Assembly (NCBI RefSeq): GCF_040640215.1 | Contig: NZ_JBFABG010000007.1 | Span: 310,001-374,000 of the forward strand | Direction: 5' to 3' | Length of the DNA: 64,000 nt | Source: Actinosynnema sp040640215 | GTDB taxonomy: Bacteria; Actinomycetota; Actinomycetes; Mycobacteriales; Pseudonocardiaceae | In this document: piece after piece, positions 7,976 to 16,867 of the stretch | Position numbering within the stretch: the first letter of the stretch is position 1 | Layout of the letters: every line of letters starts with the position of its first letter | Translations under genes and position numbers: made by a program | The notes under the pieces: generated by a model | Database searches by the model: none | Told to the model about the DNA's origin: nothing | What the model saw: the letters and a program-made list of their open reading frames with translations, nothing else

Positions 7976-9787
7976 ATGACCGCCACTCTCGCGACACCCG
8001 CGCCGGTGTCGACCACGCCGGCACCGCAGCGCTCCCGGACCACGCCGGCGCTGGTCGTCCTGCTGGTCGGCACGGCGGCGCTGTACCTGTGGAACCTCAC
8101 CGATTCCGGCTGGGGCAACGCCTACTACGCCGCCGCCACCCAGGCCGGGGCGCAGAGCTGGACGGCGTGGCTGTTCGGCGGGTTGGACGCGGGCGGGGCC
8201 ATCACCGTGGACAAGCCGCCCGCCGCGCTGTGGGTGAGCGGGCTGTTCGCCCGGGTCTTCGGGTTCTCGTCCTGGGCGGTCCTCGCGCCGCAGGCGGTGG
8301 AGGGCGTGCTGGCGGTGTGGCTGCTCCACGCCACGGTGAAGCGCACGTCCGGACCGGTGGCCGGGCTGCTGGCGGGGGCCGCGCTCGCGGTGACCCCGGT
8401 GGCGGTGCTGATGTTCCGGTTCAACCTGCCGGACGCGCTGCTGGTGCTGCTGCTGGTGGCGGGCGCGTATTGCACGGTCCGGGCGCTGGAGAACGCGTCC
8501 TGGAAGTGGTTGGCGCTCGCCGGTGTCGCGATCGGGTTCGCGTTCCTGACCAAGATGGGGCAGGCGTTCCTGGTCCTGCCCGCGTTCGCGGTGGCCTACC
8601 TGGTGGCCGCGCCCACCTCGCCCGGCAGGCGCTTGCTGCACCTGGTCGGCGCGGGCGTCGCGGTGGTCGTGTCGGCCGGCTGGTTCATCGCGCTGGTCGA
8701 GCTCTGGCCGGCCGCGTCGCGCCCCTACGTCGGCGGTTCCACGAACGACTCGCTGTGGCAGTTGGCGATCGGCTACAACGGGCTCGGCCGGATCTTCGGC
8801 GGCGGGCGGGGCGGCGGCGGCGGCACGGGCACGGTCCTGGGCGCGGGCAACGGGAACGTCGGCTTCGGCGGCGGCACCGGCCCCGACCGGCTGTTCGGCG
8901 CGAGCATGGGCGCGGAGATCTCGTGGCTGCTGCCCACCGCGATCATCGGCCTGGTGGCCGGGCTGTGGTTCACGCGCCGCGCGCCGCGCACCGACCGCAC
9001 GCGGGCCGCGTTGCTGCTGTGGGGTTCGTGGGTGCTGGTGAACGGCGTGGTGTTCAGCTTCATGAGCGGCATCACGCACCCGTACTACACGGTGGCCGTC
9101 GCACCGGGCGTGGCCGCGATCGCGGCCATCGCGGGTCGGGAGATGTGGCGGGGCCGGGCGCACCTGCCGGTGCGCACGGCGCTCGCCGTGGTGGTCGCGG
9201 CGGCCGGGTTCTGGGGTTTCGCGCTGCTGGCCCGCTTCTCCGACTGGGCACCGGCCCTGGGCTGGGTGGTGCTCGCGCTGACGCTCGTGGTCACCACGGC
9301 GATCGTGATGGGCGTGCGGCGGATCGCGGCGCTCGCGGTCGGCGCGGTGCTGCTCCCGTCGACGGCGTTCGGCGTCGCGACGGCGGCGACCACGCACTCC
9401 GGCTCCATCCCGATGTCGGGCCCGGCCGGGCACTCCGACGGGATGGGCGGCGGCATGGGCGAGGCGAGCACCTCCGCCGAGCTCGCGGACCTGCTCAGGG
9501 CCACCACCGGCACGTGGGCGGCGGCGACGACCGGCGCGCAGGGCGCGGCGAGCCTCTCCCTGGCCTCCGGCCGGGCGGTCATCGGCATCGGCGGCTGGAG
9601 CGGCGGCGACCCCGCGCCGACGTTGGAGGAGTTCCAGCAGTACGTGCGGGACGGTCGGGTCGGCTACTACGTGTCCGGCGGGCGGGCCGTGGGCGGCCCC
9701 GGCGGCGACACCGGGATCGGTGACTGGGTGGCCGAGAACTTCACGGCCACGACCATCGGCGACTGGACGGTCTACGAGCTCGGCTAG
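7976..9787 (+). CDS. Second GT39-family membrane glycosyltransferase
   Basis: 603 aa, paralogous to the preceding gene along its whole length (same order: GWGNAYYAAATQAGA, AITVDKPPAALWVSG, PVAVLMFRFNLPDALLVLLL, and C-terminal PTLEEFQQYVRDGRVGYYVSGG). The N-terminal cytoplasmic tail is longer (about 25 residues, Thr/Pro-rich), and a Gly-rich loop lies near residues 275-305. The ATG at 7976 has a modest SD (TGGAG) 8 nt upstream. The 182-bp gap before it lacks a clear copy of the 11-bp repeat box, so it may be read from the upstream promoter. Substrate unknown. Confidence 0.88.
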   Translation: MTATLATPAPVSTTPAPQRSRTTPALVVLLVGTAALYLWNLTDSGWGNAYYAAATQAGAQSWTAWLFGGLDAGGAITVDKPPAALWVSGLFARVFGFSSWAVLAPQAVEGVLAVWLLHATVKRTSGPVAGLLAGAALAVTPVAVLMFRFNLPDALLVLLLVAGAYCTVRALENASWKWLALAGVAIGFAFLTKMGQAFLVLPAFAVAYLVAAPTSPGRRLLHLVGAGVAVVVSAGWFIALVELWPAASRPYVGGSTNDSLWQLAIGYNGLGRIFGGGRGGGGGTGTVLGAGNGNVGFGGGTGPDRLFGASMGAEISWLLPTAIIGLVAGLWFTRRAPRTDRTRAALLLWGSWVLVNGVVFSFMSGITHPYYTVAVAPGVAAIAAIAGREMWRGRAHLPVRTALAVVVAAAGFWGFALLARFSDWAPALGWVVLALTLVVTTAIVMGVRRIAALAVGAVLLPSTAFGVATAATTHSGSIPMSGPAGHSDGMGGGMGEASTSAELADLLRATTGTWAAATTGAQGAASLSLASGRAVIGIGGWSGGDPAPTLEEFQQYVRDGRVGYYVSGGRAVGGPGGDTGIGDWVAENFTATTIGDWTVYELG

Positions 9788-9832
9788 GACACCGGTGCGC
9801 CTCGCCGGGGCGGTGGCCGCCGGCCCGGCGCG

Positions 9833-11032
9833 CTACCGGAACGCCGGGTACAGCGGCAGCTCGGTGACGTCCTCGCCGTACCGGGACACCAGCGCCGCGA
9901 TCACCGCCTCGGCGTGCACGACGACCGGCTTGACGCCCTGGGCCAGCGCGTCCGCGCGCAACCGCACCCAGCGCGACGCGAGCACGGTGCTGCGCGGCGG
10001 CGAGTCCAGCGGGCGGTGCCCGGACGGCAGCGCCGAGTCCAGTCCCGGCAGGCCGCGCCACGTGGCCAGCCACACCCACAGGAGCTGGGACTCCAGCAGC
10101 CGGGGCAGGAGCACCGCGTCGTCGTCCAGGTCCGGCCACACCGAGCCGACCTCGGCCCGCCACGCGGCCACCATCGCCTCGGACATCCCGGCGGGCAGCC
10201 CGTAGCCGCACCAGCACGACGGGAACGGCACCCGCAGGCACGCGGCGTCGAACACGATGTCGCGCACGCAGCCGCCCTCGAAGTCGAGGAACCGCACGCC
10301 CCGGCTGGTCACCAGGTGGTTGTCCGGGCAGGACGTGGACGGGCTGAACGCGCGCCGCCGGGAGGTGGCGAACCCGCGCACGGCCCGCTCCGCGAACTCC
10401 ACCGCGGCGGGCGGCGTGTCGACCCCCCACGATTCGGCGAGCAGCTTCGGCAACCCGGCCAGCGCGGCGTGCACGTCGACCGCGACCGGGTCCGCGCAGC
10501 ACTGGCTGCCCTGGCGGCGCATCAGCGCGTCGAAGTCCGCGTCGCGGCCGGCCGTGGTGGCGTGCAGCCGCCCCATCGCGTGCGCCCACGACAGCAGGCC
10601 GCGTTCGGCGGCGCGCGCGTCGGGGCCGAGCAGCTTCTCGGCCAGCCGGGGGGCCTTGCCGAGGTCTTCGAGCACGACCAGCCGCTTGCCGTTGTCCTGG
10701 GCGACGAGCTCCGGGGTCAACCGGTCCTCGCCGGGCAGCGCGGTCAGCAGCTTGTGCGAGACGACCTCGTGCGCGAACGGGTCCCGGTCGGCCACCGCCG
10801 ACGGGTAGCGCTTGACCACGAGCGTCCGGGGCAGCGAGAACGGGGTCGACGCCACCCGCACCCGCACGACCACGGACCGGCCGGCTCCGCCGAGCCGTTC
10901 GGGGTCGGCCAGTCGCACCGGTGCGCCGAAGCGCCCGCTCAGCACCGATTCGGCAGCGGCCATCGCCGCGTGCAGGTCCGAGTGGTCGGCGTCGTCGATG
11001 TCCGCCGGGTCGGCGGTGATCTCCACGCTCAT
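9833..11032 (-). CDS. Phosphotransferase (APH/choline-kinase fold) with altered catalytic loop
   Basis: 399 aa from the ATG at 11032. GGAGGGG lies only 2 nt from that ATG but 8 nt from a GTG two codons later (11026), so the GTG may be used. Kinase-fold features are a putative nucleotide Lys (VVKRYP, K74), Glu in the C-helix (E89), and FLDFEGG (D250), the usual Mg-binding Asp. The catalytic loop that normally reads H-x-D-x-x-x-x-N is PSTSCPDN at 231-238, so the catalytic base position is Thr and the preceding His is missing. Several Cys residues cluster nearby (178-179, 235, 255). It may be a degenerate kinase or use another residue. Substrate unknown. Confidence 0.75.
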   Translation of the reverse strand: MSVEITADPADIDDADHSDLHAAMAAAESVLSGRFGAPVRLADPERLGGAGRSVVVRVRVASTPFSLPRTLVVKRYPSAVADRDPFAHEVVSHKLLTALPGEDRLTPELVAQDNGKRLVVLEDLGKAPRLAEKLLGPDARAAERGLLSWAHAMGRLHATTAGRDADFDALMRRQGSQCCADPVAVDVHAALAGLPKLLAESWGVDTPPAAVEFAERAVRGFATSRRRAFSPSTSCPDNHLVTSRGVRFLDFEGGCVRDIVFDAACLRVPFPSCWCGYGLPAGMSEAMVAAWRAEVGSVWPDLDDDAVLLPRLLESQLLWVWLATWRGLPGLDSALPSGHRPLDSPPRSTVLASRWVRLRADALAQGVKPVVVHAEAVIAALVSRYGEDVTELPLYPAFR

Positions 11033-11191
11033 CCCCTCCGACCCTACCCCGGTGGTCACCGACCTGACAGAACCCGTCCGGGCACCGTGACGGTAGTGCT
11101 CAGGTGCGCGGTCGGACCACCACTTGTCGATACTGCAACCAAGTCTGCACAGTGGCATCCGCGTCCCAACTGGCGGGAAAGAGCGGGGTGC

Positions 11192-12133
11192 TCAGCCGTG
11201 CGAGAGCGGTCGTCGCAGGTCACGGGTGTGACCTCGGCGGTGGCGCAGCGCGAGCACCACTCCGGCGGCCACCACGATCCCGACCAGGTTCACCCCCAGT
11301 TGGAGCACCGACAACCCGCAGATGGACCACTCCCCCAGCACCGCCGCGACCGCCGCGAACCCGGCGGCGGGCACGGTGGTGACCGAGATGAACACCCCGA
11401 CCAGCGCCGCCGACTTCGCCGAGGTCATGGACAGCATCCCGGCCGCGCCCGCCAGCAGCGCCACGATCAGCGAGAAGGGGCCGACCCGGAACACGAAGTC
11501 GGCCTCGTGCGCGCCGAGCACCATGCTCCGGTCGAACAAGCCGGTGTAGGAGCCGACGACCGCGCACGCGAACGTGACCAGCATCGCCGCCGGGAACCCG
11601 ACGGCCAGCGCCAGCGCGGCCCGGCGCACCAGGTCCCGGCGGCGCAGCACGATCCCCACCGCGATCGCCGCCAACGGCCCGAACTCGGGTCCGACGACCA
11701 TCGCACCGACGAGGGTGACCGGCGAGTTGGTCACCACCCCCACCGCCGCCAGCAGGCACGCGATGGTGAGGAACGCCAGGAACGTGACGTTGAGCCGCGA
11801 CTCCTCGCCGGTGCGGGAGAGCAGCTCCTCCCAGACCACGGCGTCCGCGCCCTCGCCCGGCGCGGCCTCCTCGGCCCGGTCGGCGGCGTCGGACAGGGAG
11901 GTGTCGATCTGCTCCAGCGTCACACCGCCGGTGCGGTCGACGCCCAGCCCGCACAGCGCCGAGAGGACCTCGTCGGTGGCCTCGCGGGCGAGGTCGGCCT
12001 CGACCACGTCACCGGCGGGCTCGATGGCGGCACCGGGGAACGACAGGACGTGCGTGACGCCGGGGTGCTCCTTGAGCACGGCCAGCACGGCGTCCGTCGC
12101 GTCGACGGGGCACACGGCCCGCAGGTGCAACAT
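11192..12133 (-). CDS. DUF389 family membrane protein
   Basis: 313 aa from ATG 12133 (MLHLRAVCP, the usual family start). A cytoplasmic ACT-like N-terminal part (about 1-75) and acidic linker precede the DUF389 membrane domain (about 110-300). The domain has six hydrophobic segments and the signature SPVTLVGAMVVGPEFGPL, with SMTSAKSAALVGVFISVTTVPAA further on. No function is established for this family. It stands alone between the phosphotransferase and aspS. Confidence 0.85.
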   Translation of the reverse strand: MLHLRAVCPVDATDAVLAVLKEHPGVTHVLSFPGAAIEPAGDVVEADLAREATDEVLSALCGLGVDRTGGVTLEQIDTSLSDAADRAEEAAPGEGADAVVWEELLSRTGEESRLNVTFLAFLTIACLLAAVGVVTNSPVTLVGAMVVGPEFGPLAAIAVGIVLRRRDLVRRAALALAVGFPAAMLVTFACAVVGSYTGLFDRSMVLGAHEADFVFRVGPFSLIVALLAGAAGMLSMTSAKSAALVGVFISVTTVPAAGFAAVAAVLGEWSICGLSVLQLGVNLVGIVVAAGVVLALRHRRGHTRDLRRPLSHG

Positions 12134-12281
12134 GCCCACTACTGTGCCCGACCCGCCGTGGCCGTGCTCACGTCCACCCACCGAACGCACGTCGGCCGCT
12201 CCCGGGCTGTGCGCCTGGGAGCGGCCGACGGGTGCTTCGGGGGTGCCGCGCGGGAGCTACGGGGGTGCGCGGGGGGGGGTG

Positions 12282-14099
12282 CTACGCCTTCGCGCCCGGG
12301 GACTTGGCCTCTTGGGGCTTCGCGTCCGGGGACTTGGGCTCCTGGGGCTTGGCGTCCACCCCGGCCTCCTTGCGCTGCTGCGCCGAGATCGGCGCGGGCG
12401 CGGAGGTCAGCGGGTCGAAACCGCCACCGGACTTCGGGAACGCGATGACCTCGCGGATCGAGTCCGCGCCGGCCAGCAGCATGGCGATCCGGTCCCAGCC
12501 GAACGCGATGCCGCCGTGCGGCGGTGCGCCGTACTTGAAGGCGTCGAGCAGGAAGCCGAACTGCTCCTGGGCCTGCTCCGGCCCGATGCCCATGATCTCG
12601 AAGACCTTCTGCTGCACGTCGGCCCGGTGGATTCGGATCGACCCGCCGCCGATCTCGTTGCCGTTGCAGACGATGTCGTAGGCGACGGCCAGCGCGTTGC
12701 CGGGGTCGGTCTCGAACTTGTCGATCCACTCGCTGTTGGGCGAGGTGAACGCGTGGTGTAGCGCCGTCCACTGGCCGGTGCCCAGCGCGATGTCGTCGCC
12801 GATCTTGTCCACGGCCTCGAACATGGGCGCGTCCACGACCCACACGAACGACCAGGAGCCCTCGTCGACCAACCCGGTCCGGTGCGCGATCTCCACCCGC
12901 GCCGCGCCGAGCAGCGCACGCGCGCCGTCCGGCTCGCCCGCGCCGAAGAACACGCAGTCGCCGGGCTTCGCGCCGACGGCCTCGGCCAGGCCGGCGCGCT
13001 CCTGCTCGGAGAGGTTCTTGGCGACCGGGCCGCCCAGCGTGCCGTCCTCGGCGACCAGCACGTACGCCAGACCGCGCGCGCCGCGCTGCTTGGCCCAGTC
13101 CTGCCACGCGTCGAGCGTGCGGCGGGGCTGGTCCGCGCCGCCGGGCATGACGACCGCGCCCACGTACGGGGCCTGGAAGACGCGGAACGGCGTCTCGCGG
13201 AAGTACTCGGTGAGCTCGGTCAGCTCCAGGCCGAACCGCAGGTCGGGCTTGTCGGTGCCGTACTTGGCCAGTGCCTCGGCGTAGGTCATCCGCCGGATCG
13301 GCCGGTCGATCTCGTAGCCCGCGAGCCCGCGCCAGAGACCGCCCAGGATCTTCTCGGCGAGCGCGATGACGTCGTCCTGCTCGACGAAGCTCATCTCGAT
13401 GTCGAGCTGGGTGAACTCGGGCTGCCGGTCGGCGCGGAAGTCCTCGTCCCGGTAGCAGCGCGCGATCTGGTAGTACCGCTCCAGGCCGCCCACCATGAGC
13501 AACTGCTTGAAGAGCTGCGGGGACTGCGGCAGGGCGTACCAGGAGCCGGGGCGCAGCCGCGCGGGCACCACGAAGTCGCGCGCGCCCTCCGGCGTGGACC
13601 GGGTCAGCGTGGGGGTCTCGACCTCCACGAAGTCCTCGGCGTGCAGCACCTCGCGCGCGATCCGGTTCGCCTCGCTGCGCAGCCGCAGCGCCTTGGCCGG
13701 GCCGGAGCGGCGCAGGTCCAGGTAGCGGTGCCGGAGCCGGGCCTCCTCGCCGACCTCCAGGTGGTCGTCGAGCTGGAACGGCAGCGGCGCGGACTCGTTG
13801 AGCACCTCCAGCGAGGAGGCGTAGACCTCGATCGCGCCGGTGGCCAGCTCGGGGTTCTCGCTGCCCTCGGGCCGGCGGGTGACCTCGCCGACGACCTTGA
13901 CGACGAACTCGGAGCGCAGCCGGTGGGCGCGCTCGGCCATCTCGCCCTCGCGGAACACCACCTGCGCGATCCCGGAGGCGTCCCGGAGGTCGATGAAGAT
14001 CACGCCACCGTGATCGCGCCTGCGGGCCACCCACCCGGTCAGGGTGACGGACTGCCCGGCGTGCTCGGCGCGGAGCGTCCCGGCCTCGTGCGTGCGCAT
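12282..14099 (-). CDS. aspS: Aspartyl-tRNA synthetase
   Basis: 605 aa class II synthetase. OB-fold anticodon domain (about 1-105, WVARRRDHGGVIFIDLRD), catalytic core with motif 1 (FVEVETPTLTRSTPEGARDF), motif 2 (QIARCYRDEDFRADRQPEF), a bacterial insertion domain (about 290-425), and motif 3 (GGIAFGWDRIAMLLAG). The His in RRRDHGG, where E. coli AspRS has Leu, is associated with non-discriminating enzymes that also charge tRNA-Asn. This fits the actinobacterial GatCAB route (inference). The C-terminus carries a low-complexity Lys/Pro/Glu tail of about 25 residues. A GTG one codon upstream (14102) is an alternative start. Confidence 0.96.
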   Translation of the reverse strand: MRTHEAGTLRAEHAGQSVTLTGWVARRRDHGGVIFIDLRDASGIAQVVFREGEMAERAHRLRSEFVVKVVGEVTRRPEGSENPELATGAIEVYASSLEVLNESAPLPFQLDDHLEVGEEARLRHRYLDLRRSGPAKALRLRSEANRIAREVLHAEDFVEVETPTLTRSTPEGARDFVVPARLRPGSWYALPQSPQLFKQLLMVGGLERYYQIARCYRDEDFRADRQPEFTQLDIEMSFVEQDDVIALAEKILGGLWRGLAGYEIDRPIRRMTYAEALAKYGTDKPDLRFGLELTELTEYFRETPFRVFQAPYVGAVVMPGGADQPRRTLDAWQDWAKQRGARGLAYVLVAEDGTLGGPVAKNLSEQERAGLAEAVGAKPGDCVFFGAGEPDGARALLGAARVEIAHRTGLVDEGSWSFVWVVDAPMFEAVDKIGDDIALGTGQWTALHHAFTSPNSEWIDKFETDPGNALAVAYDIVCNGNEIGGGSIRIHRADVQQKVFEIMGIGPEQAQEQFGFLLDAFKYGAPPHGGIAFGWDRIAMLLAGADSIREVIAFPKSGGGFDPLTSAPAPISAQQRKEAGVDAKPQEPKSPDAKPQEAKSPGAKA

Positions 14100-14230
14100 C
14101 ACGGGTACTGCACTCCTCAGGTAGCGAAAAGGGGATGGCTGACCACCGCTCGGTCGCCAAGGCTAGCCAACGACCCCCCGGAACCCGCCACCAGGTTTGC
14201 TTCGGCCTCCTGCGCGGTCCGGCGGGTGCC

Positions 14231-14236
14231 TATGAT
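14231..14236 (+). promoter_or_regulatory. -10 element of a probable leaderless promoter
   Basis: TATGAT, one mismatch from consensus, ends 6 nt before the GTG at 14243. This spacing puts transcription start at or next to the start codon. No Shine-Dalgarno is visible. It supports the GTG as the true start of the cyclophilin gene. Confidence 0.55.
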
Positions 14237-14242
14237 CACGCG

Positions 14243-14914
14243 GTGGTCAGACCTCTTCTCGCGGGTGCCGTGCTCGTCCTGCTGACCAGCGGGTGCGCGT
14301 ACACCGTCCACGGCACGCCGGTCGCGGGGCCGCTGCCCCCGGTCCCCACGGTCGGGTGCACCTACGTCGACACGTCCGGGGAGCCGAACACCAAGGCCGT
14401 CGAGCCACCGCCGGGCGCGGAGGTCCCGTCCGCCGGGCGGGTCGTGCTGCGGCTGGACACCGCCCTGGGCGAGTTGGAGTTCACCCTGGAGGCGGCTTTC
14501 GCGCCGTGCTCCGTGCACAGCTTCCGGCACCTGGCCGAGCAGCGCCTCTACGACGGCAACTCGTGCCACCGGCTGGTGACCTCGGGCATCTGGATCGTCC
14601 AGTGCGGTGATCCCACGCCCAGCGGCGTGGGCGGTCCCGGCTACCGCTACGACGACCCGGGTGCCCGGACCGGCGGCTACGGGCGCGGCGTGATCGGCAT
14701 GGCGAACCGGGCCACGGCGGGCACCAACGGCAGCCAGTTCTTCATCGTCTACAAGGACAGCGAATTCCCGCCGGACTACCCGGTGATCGGCGAGGTCAGC
14801 CGGGGGATGGACGTGATCGACCGGGTGGCGGCGGGCGGTGTCGTGCCGGTGGCGGGCGAGTCCGACGGGAAGCCGGTCACCGAGCTGAAGTTCACCGAGG
14901 TCGTGGAGAAGTAG
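14243..14914 (+). CDS. Lipoprotein peptidyl-prolyl cis-trans isomerase (cyclophilin type)
   Basis: 223 aa. The GTG at 14243 gives a perfect lipoprotein signal (VVRPLLAGAVLVLLTSGC; lipobox LTSGC, lipid-modified Cys at 18). The reading frame extends upstream, but that would bury the signal. The cyclophilin domain (about 65-220) contains CGDPTPSGVGGPGYRYDDP and GTNGSQFFIVYKDS, the core substrate-binding strand. It should act outside the membrane in folding exported proteins, fitting its place next to the secreted subtilase cluster (inference). A paralogue with a transmembrane anchor lies at 34323. Confidence 0.9.
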   Translation: MVRPLLAGAVLVLLTSGCAYTVHGTPVAGPLPPVPTVGCTYVDTSGEPNTKAVEPPPGAEVPSAGRVVLRLDTALGELEFTLEAAFAPCSVHSFRHLAEQRLYDGNSCHRLVTSGIWIVQCGDPTPSGVGGPGYRYDDPGARTGGYGRGVIGMANRATAGTNGSQFFIVYKDSEFPPDYPVIGEVSRGMDVIDRVAAGGVVPVAGESDGKPVTELKFTEVVEK

Positions 14915-14928
14915 CGGGGACGTGCCCG

Positions 14929-14957
14929 GCCGCCCCCGGCGGGAAGCCGGGGGCGGC
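14929..14957. terminator. Hairpin between convergent cyclophilin and subtilase genes
   Basis: Perfect 12-bp stem GCCGCCCCCGGC / GCCGGGGGCGGC with a 5-nt loop. There is no U-tract, as is common in high-GC actinomycetes. The position between two converging genes suggests a bidirectional terminator. Confidence 0.6.
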
Positions 14958-14973
14958 TGGGTGGATCAGCGGA

Positions 14974-16161
14974 TCACGCGCCGGGTGCCAGGTACAGCAG
15001 GCGGTTCGGCGAGCCCGAACCCGGGCTGGTCACCTTGCCGGCGGTCGACTGGCCGACCAGGTACGACGCGACCTGGGCGGGCGTGGCCGAGCGGTTGTTC
15101 TGGAGGTACCGCGCCGCCGCGCCGGCCACGTGCGGCGTGGCCATCGAGGTGCCCGAGATGGTGTTGGTGGCCGAGTCCGAGGTGTTCCAGGACGAGGCGA
15201 TGCCCGACCCCGGCGCGAAGATGTCGAGCACCGAGCCGTAGTTCGAGTAGCTCGCCCGAGCGTCGTTCCGCTCCGTCGCACCGACCGTGATCGCCTCGGT
15301 GACGCGGGCGGGCGAGGTGCTGCCCGCGTTGGTGTTGCTGTTGCCCGCGGCGATCGCGTAGGTGACGCCCGCCCGGATCGACCTGCGCACCGCGTCGTCG
15401 ATCGTCGTGGACGCGCCGCCGCCGAGGCTGAGGTTCGCCACGGCCGGCTTGACGTGGTTGGCGGTCACCCAGTCGATGCCCGCGACCACACCGGCGGTCG
15501 TGCCGCTGCCGGCGTTGTCCAGCACGCGCACGCCGTAGATCGTCGCGCCCTTCGCGACGCCGTACTGGCTGCCCGCGACGGTGCCCGCCACGTGCGTGCC
15601 GTGCCCGTGGCCGTCCTGCGCCACGTTGTCCTTGTCCACCGCGTCGTAGCCGTTGCGCGCCTTGCCGCCGAACGTGGAGTGGCTGATCCGCACACCGGTG
15701 TCCACGACGTAGACGTTCACGCCCGTGCCGGTCGAGGTGTAGCTGTACTTGGTGTCCAGCGGCAGGTTCTTCTGGTCGATCCGGTCCAGCCCCCACGACG
15801 GCGGGTTGTTCTGCGTCGTCCGGATGTGGAAGACCTGGTCCTGCTCGACGTACTCGACGGCCGGGTTGGCCGCCAGCCGCTTCGCCGCCGACTCGGACAG
15901 CGACACCGTGAAACCGTTGAGGGAGTTGCTGAACACGCGGTCGACCCGGCCGCCGTACCGCGCGGCCAGGGCGGTCGCGGAGTCCGCCGAACCGTCCTTG
16001 AGCTTCACGATGAAGCTGTTGGGCACCTTCTCGGCCGCGTTCGCGGCGCGGATCTCGCCCTCGGCGGCCTGGGCGGGGGACGCCGCCAGGGCGGACGCGG
16101 CGGCGGTGATGGCCACCGCGCCGACGCCGGCCAGGAACCGGACCTGTCGTGACTGTCGCAT
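14974..16161 (-). CDS. Secreted subtilase (S8, proteinase K-like), canonical triad
   Basis: 395 aa from ATG 16161. A Sec signal (about 1-33, ends SPAQA) is followed by an I9 inhibitor propeptide (about 45-113, NSFIVKLKDG ... VEYVEQDQV) and the S8 catalytic domain (about 120-395). Catalytic residues are D154 (VVDTGV), H190 (HGHGTHVAG), oxyanion N274 (AIAAGNSN) and S339 (SGTSMATPHVAG). It ends GSGSPNRLLYLAPGA. An upstream ATG would add 13 residues before the signal and is unlikely. It is the first of four tandem paralogues, all on the minus strand. Secreted, autoprocessed protease. Confidence 0.93.
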   Translation of the reverse strand: MRQSRQVRFLAGVGAVAITAAASALAASPAQAAEGEIRAANAAEKVPNSFIVKLKDGSADSATALAARYGGRVDRVFSNSLNGFTVSLSESAAKRLAANPAVEYVEQDQVFHIRTTQNNPPSWGLDRIDQKNLPLDTKYSYTSTGTGVNVYVVDTGVRISHSTFGGKARNGYDAVDKDNVAQDGHGHGTHVAGTVAGSQYGVAKGATIYGVRVLDNAGSGTTAGVVAGIDWVTANHVKPAVANLSLGGGASTTIDDAVRRSIRAGVTYAIAAGNSNTNAGSTSPARVTEAITVGATERNDARASYSNYGSVLDIFAPGSGIASSWNTSDSATNTISGTSMATPHVAGAAARYLQNNRSATPAQVASYLVGQSTAGKVTSPGSGSPNRLLYLAPGA

Positions 16162-16317
16162 CAAGTTTCCCGTTCTCGAAGCGATGACCTCGTCGTCCAC
16201 CCACCGGGACGGAACCGCAGGGAGTGGGTGTGACGCTGGGCCACCTAGCCCTCGCTGACAGTCACCAACTCAAGCAGGCCGGGCACACGTGGGCCAAGGG
16301 TGAAAGATTGCCGGTTA

Positions 16318-16343
16318 TCACGCAGCGTCAAGAATCTGCGTGA
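16318..16343. promoter_or_regulatory. Inverted repeat in the subtilase/GNAT divergent region
   Basis: Perfect 8-bp arms TCACGCAG / CTGCGTGA are separated by 10 bp. They lie about 155 bp upstream of the subtilase start and 59 bp upstream of the GNAT start. The layout suggests an operator for a dimeric regulator, but no regulator gene is adjacent. Confidence 0.4.
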
Positions 16344-16401
16344 CCAGCGCTTTCCCGAATTCCGAACGCCCTGGTACAAGGCGGGCGCTACCTTGCCCGA
16401 C

Positions 16402-16842
16402 ATGCGATTGGAACCCGTCACCGAGGACAACTACCGCGCCGTCATCGCGCTGGAGGTGCACGAAGAGCAACGGAGTTTCGTGGCCACCAACCTCAAGTCC
16501 ATCGCGGACTCGTGGATTCACCGGCCCCGGATGGAACCGCTGGCGCTGTACTCCGGGGACGACCTGGTCGGCTTCACCCTGCTCTTCCGCGAGCAGCCGC
16601 ACGACCTGCACATCGTCCGGTTCATGATCGACCGGCGGGCGCAGGGCCGGGGGCTGGGCCGCAAGGGGCTGGCCGCGATCGCCGAGGTGGCGCGCGCCGA
16701 GCGGCGCACCCGGCTGTCGCTCAGCCTGGTGCCCGGCAACGCGGTCGCGCGCGGCCTGTACAAGGCGTTCGGCTTCGAGGACACCGGGGAGGTGGACGGG
16801 GACGAGGTCGTCATGAAGCACGACCTCGTCCCCGTTCCCTGA
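16402..16842 (+). CDS. GNAT-family N-acetyltransferase (spermidine/spermine type)
   Basis: 146 aa from ATG 16402, where GNAT homology begins (MRLEPVTEDNYRAVIALEV). The acetyl-CoA loop is visible as RRAQGRGLGRKGL (about residues 79-91), followed by GLYKAFGFEDTGEVDGDEVVM, the usual C-terminal strand pair. TACCTT ends 7 nt before the ATG with no SD, so the mRNA may be leaderless. Likely acetylates a polyamine or other amine; substrate is inference. It interrupts the minus-strand subtilase run. Confidence 0.88.
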   Translation: MRLEPVTEDNYRAVIALEVHEEQRSFVATNLKSIADSWIHRPRMEPLALYSGDDLVGFTLLFREQPHDLHIVRFMIDRRAQGRGLGRKGLAAIAEVARAERRTRLSLSLVPGNAVARGLYKAFGFEDTGEVDGDEVVMKHDLVPVP

Positions 16843-16867
16843 TCGGCCGGGCACGCCCCGGCGGGCA

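Noticed and set aside
11159..12448. Long plus-strand open frames opposite the phosphotransferase, DUF389 and aspS genes
   Set aside because: His/Arg/Gln-rich antisense shadows without homology; the minus-strand genes explain the region.
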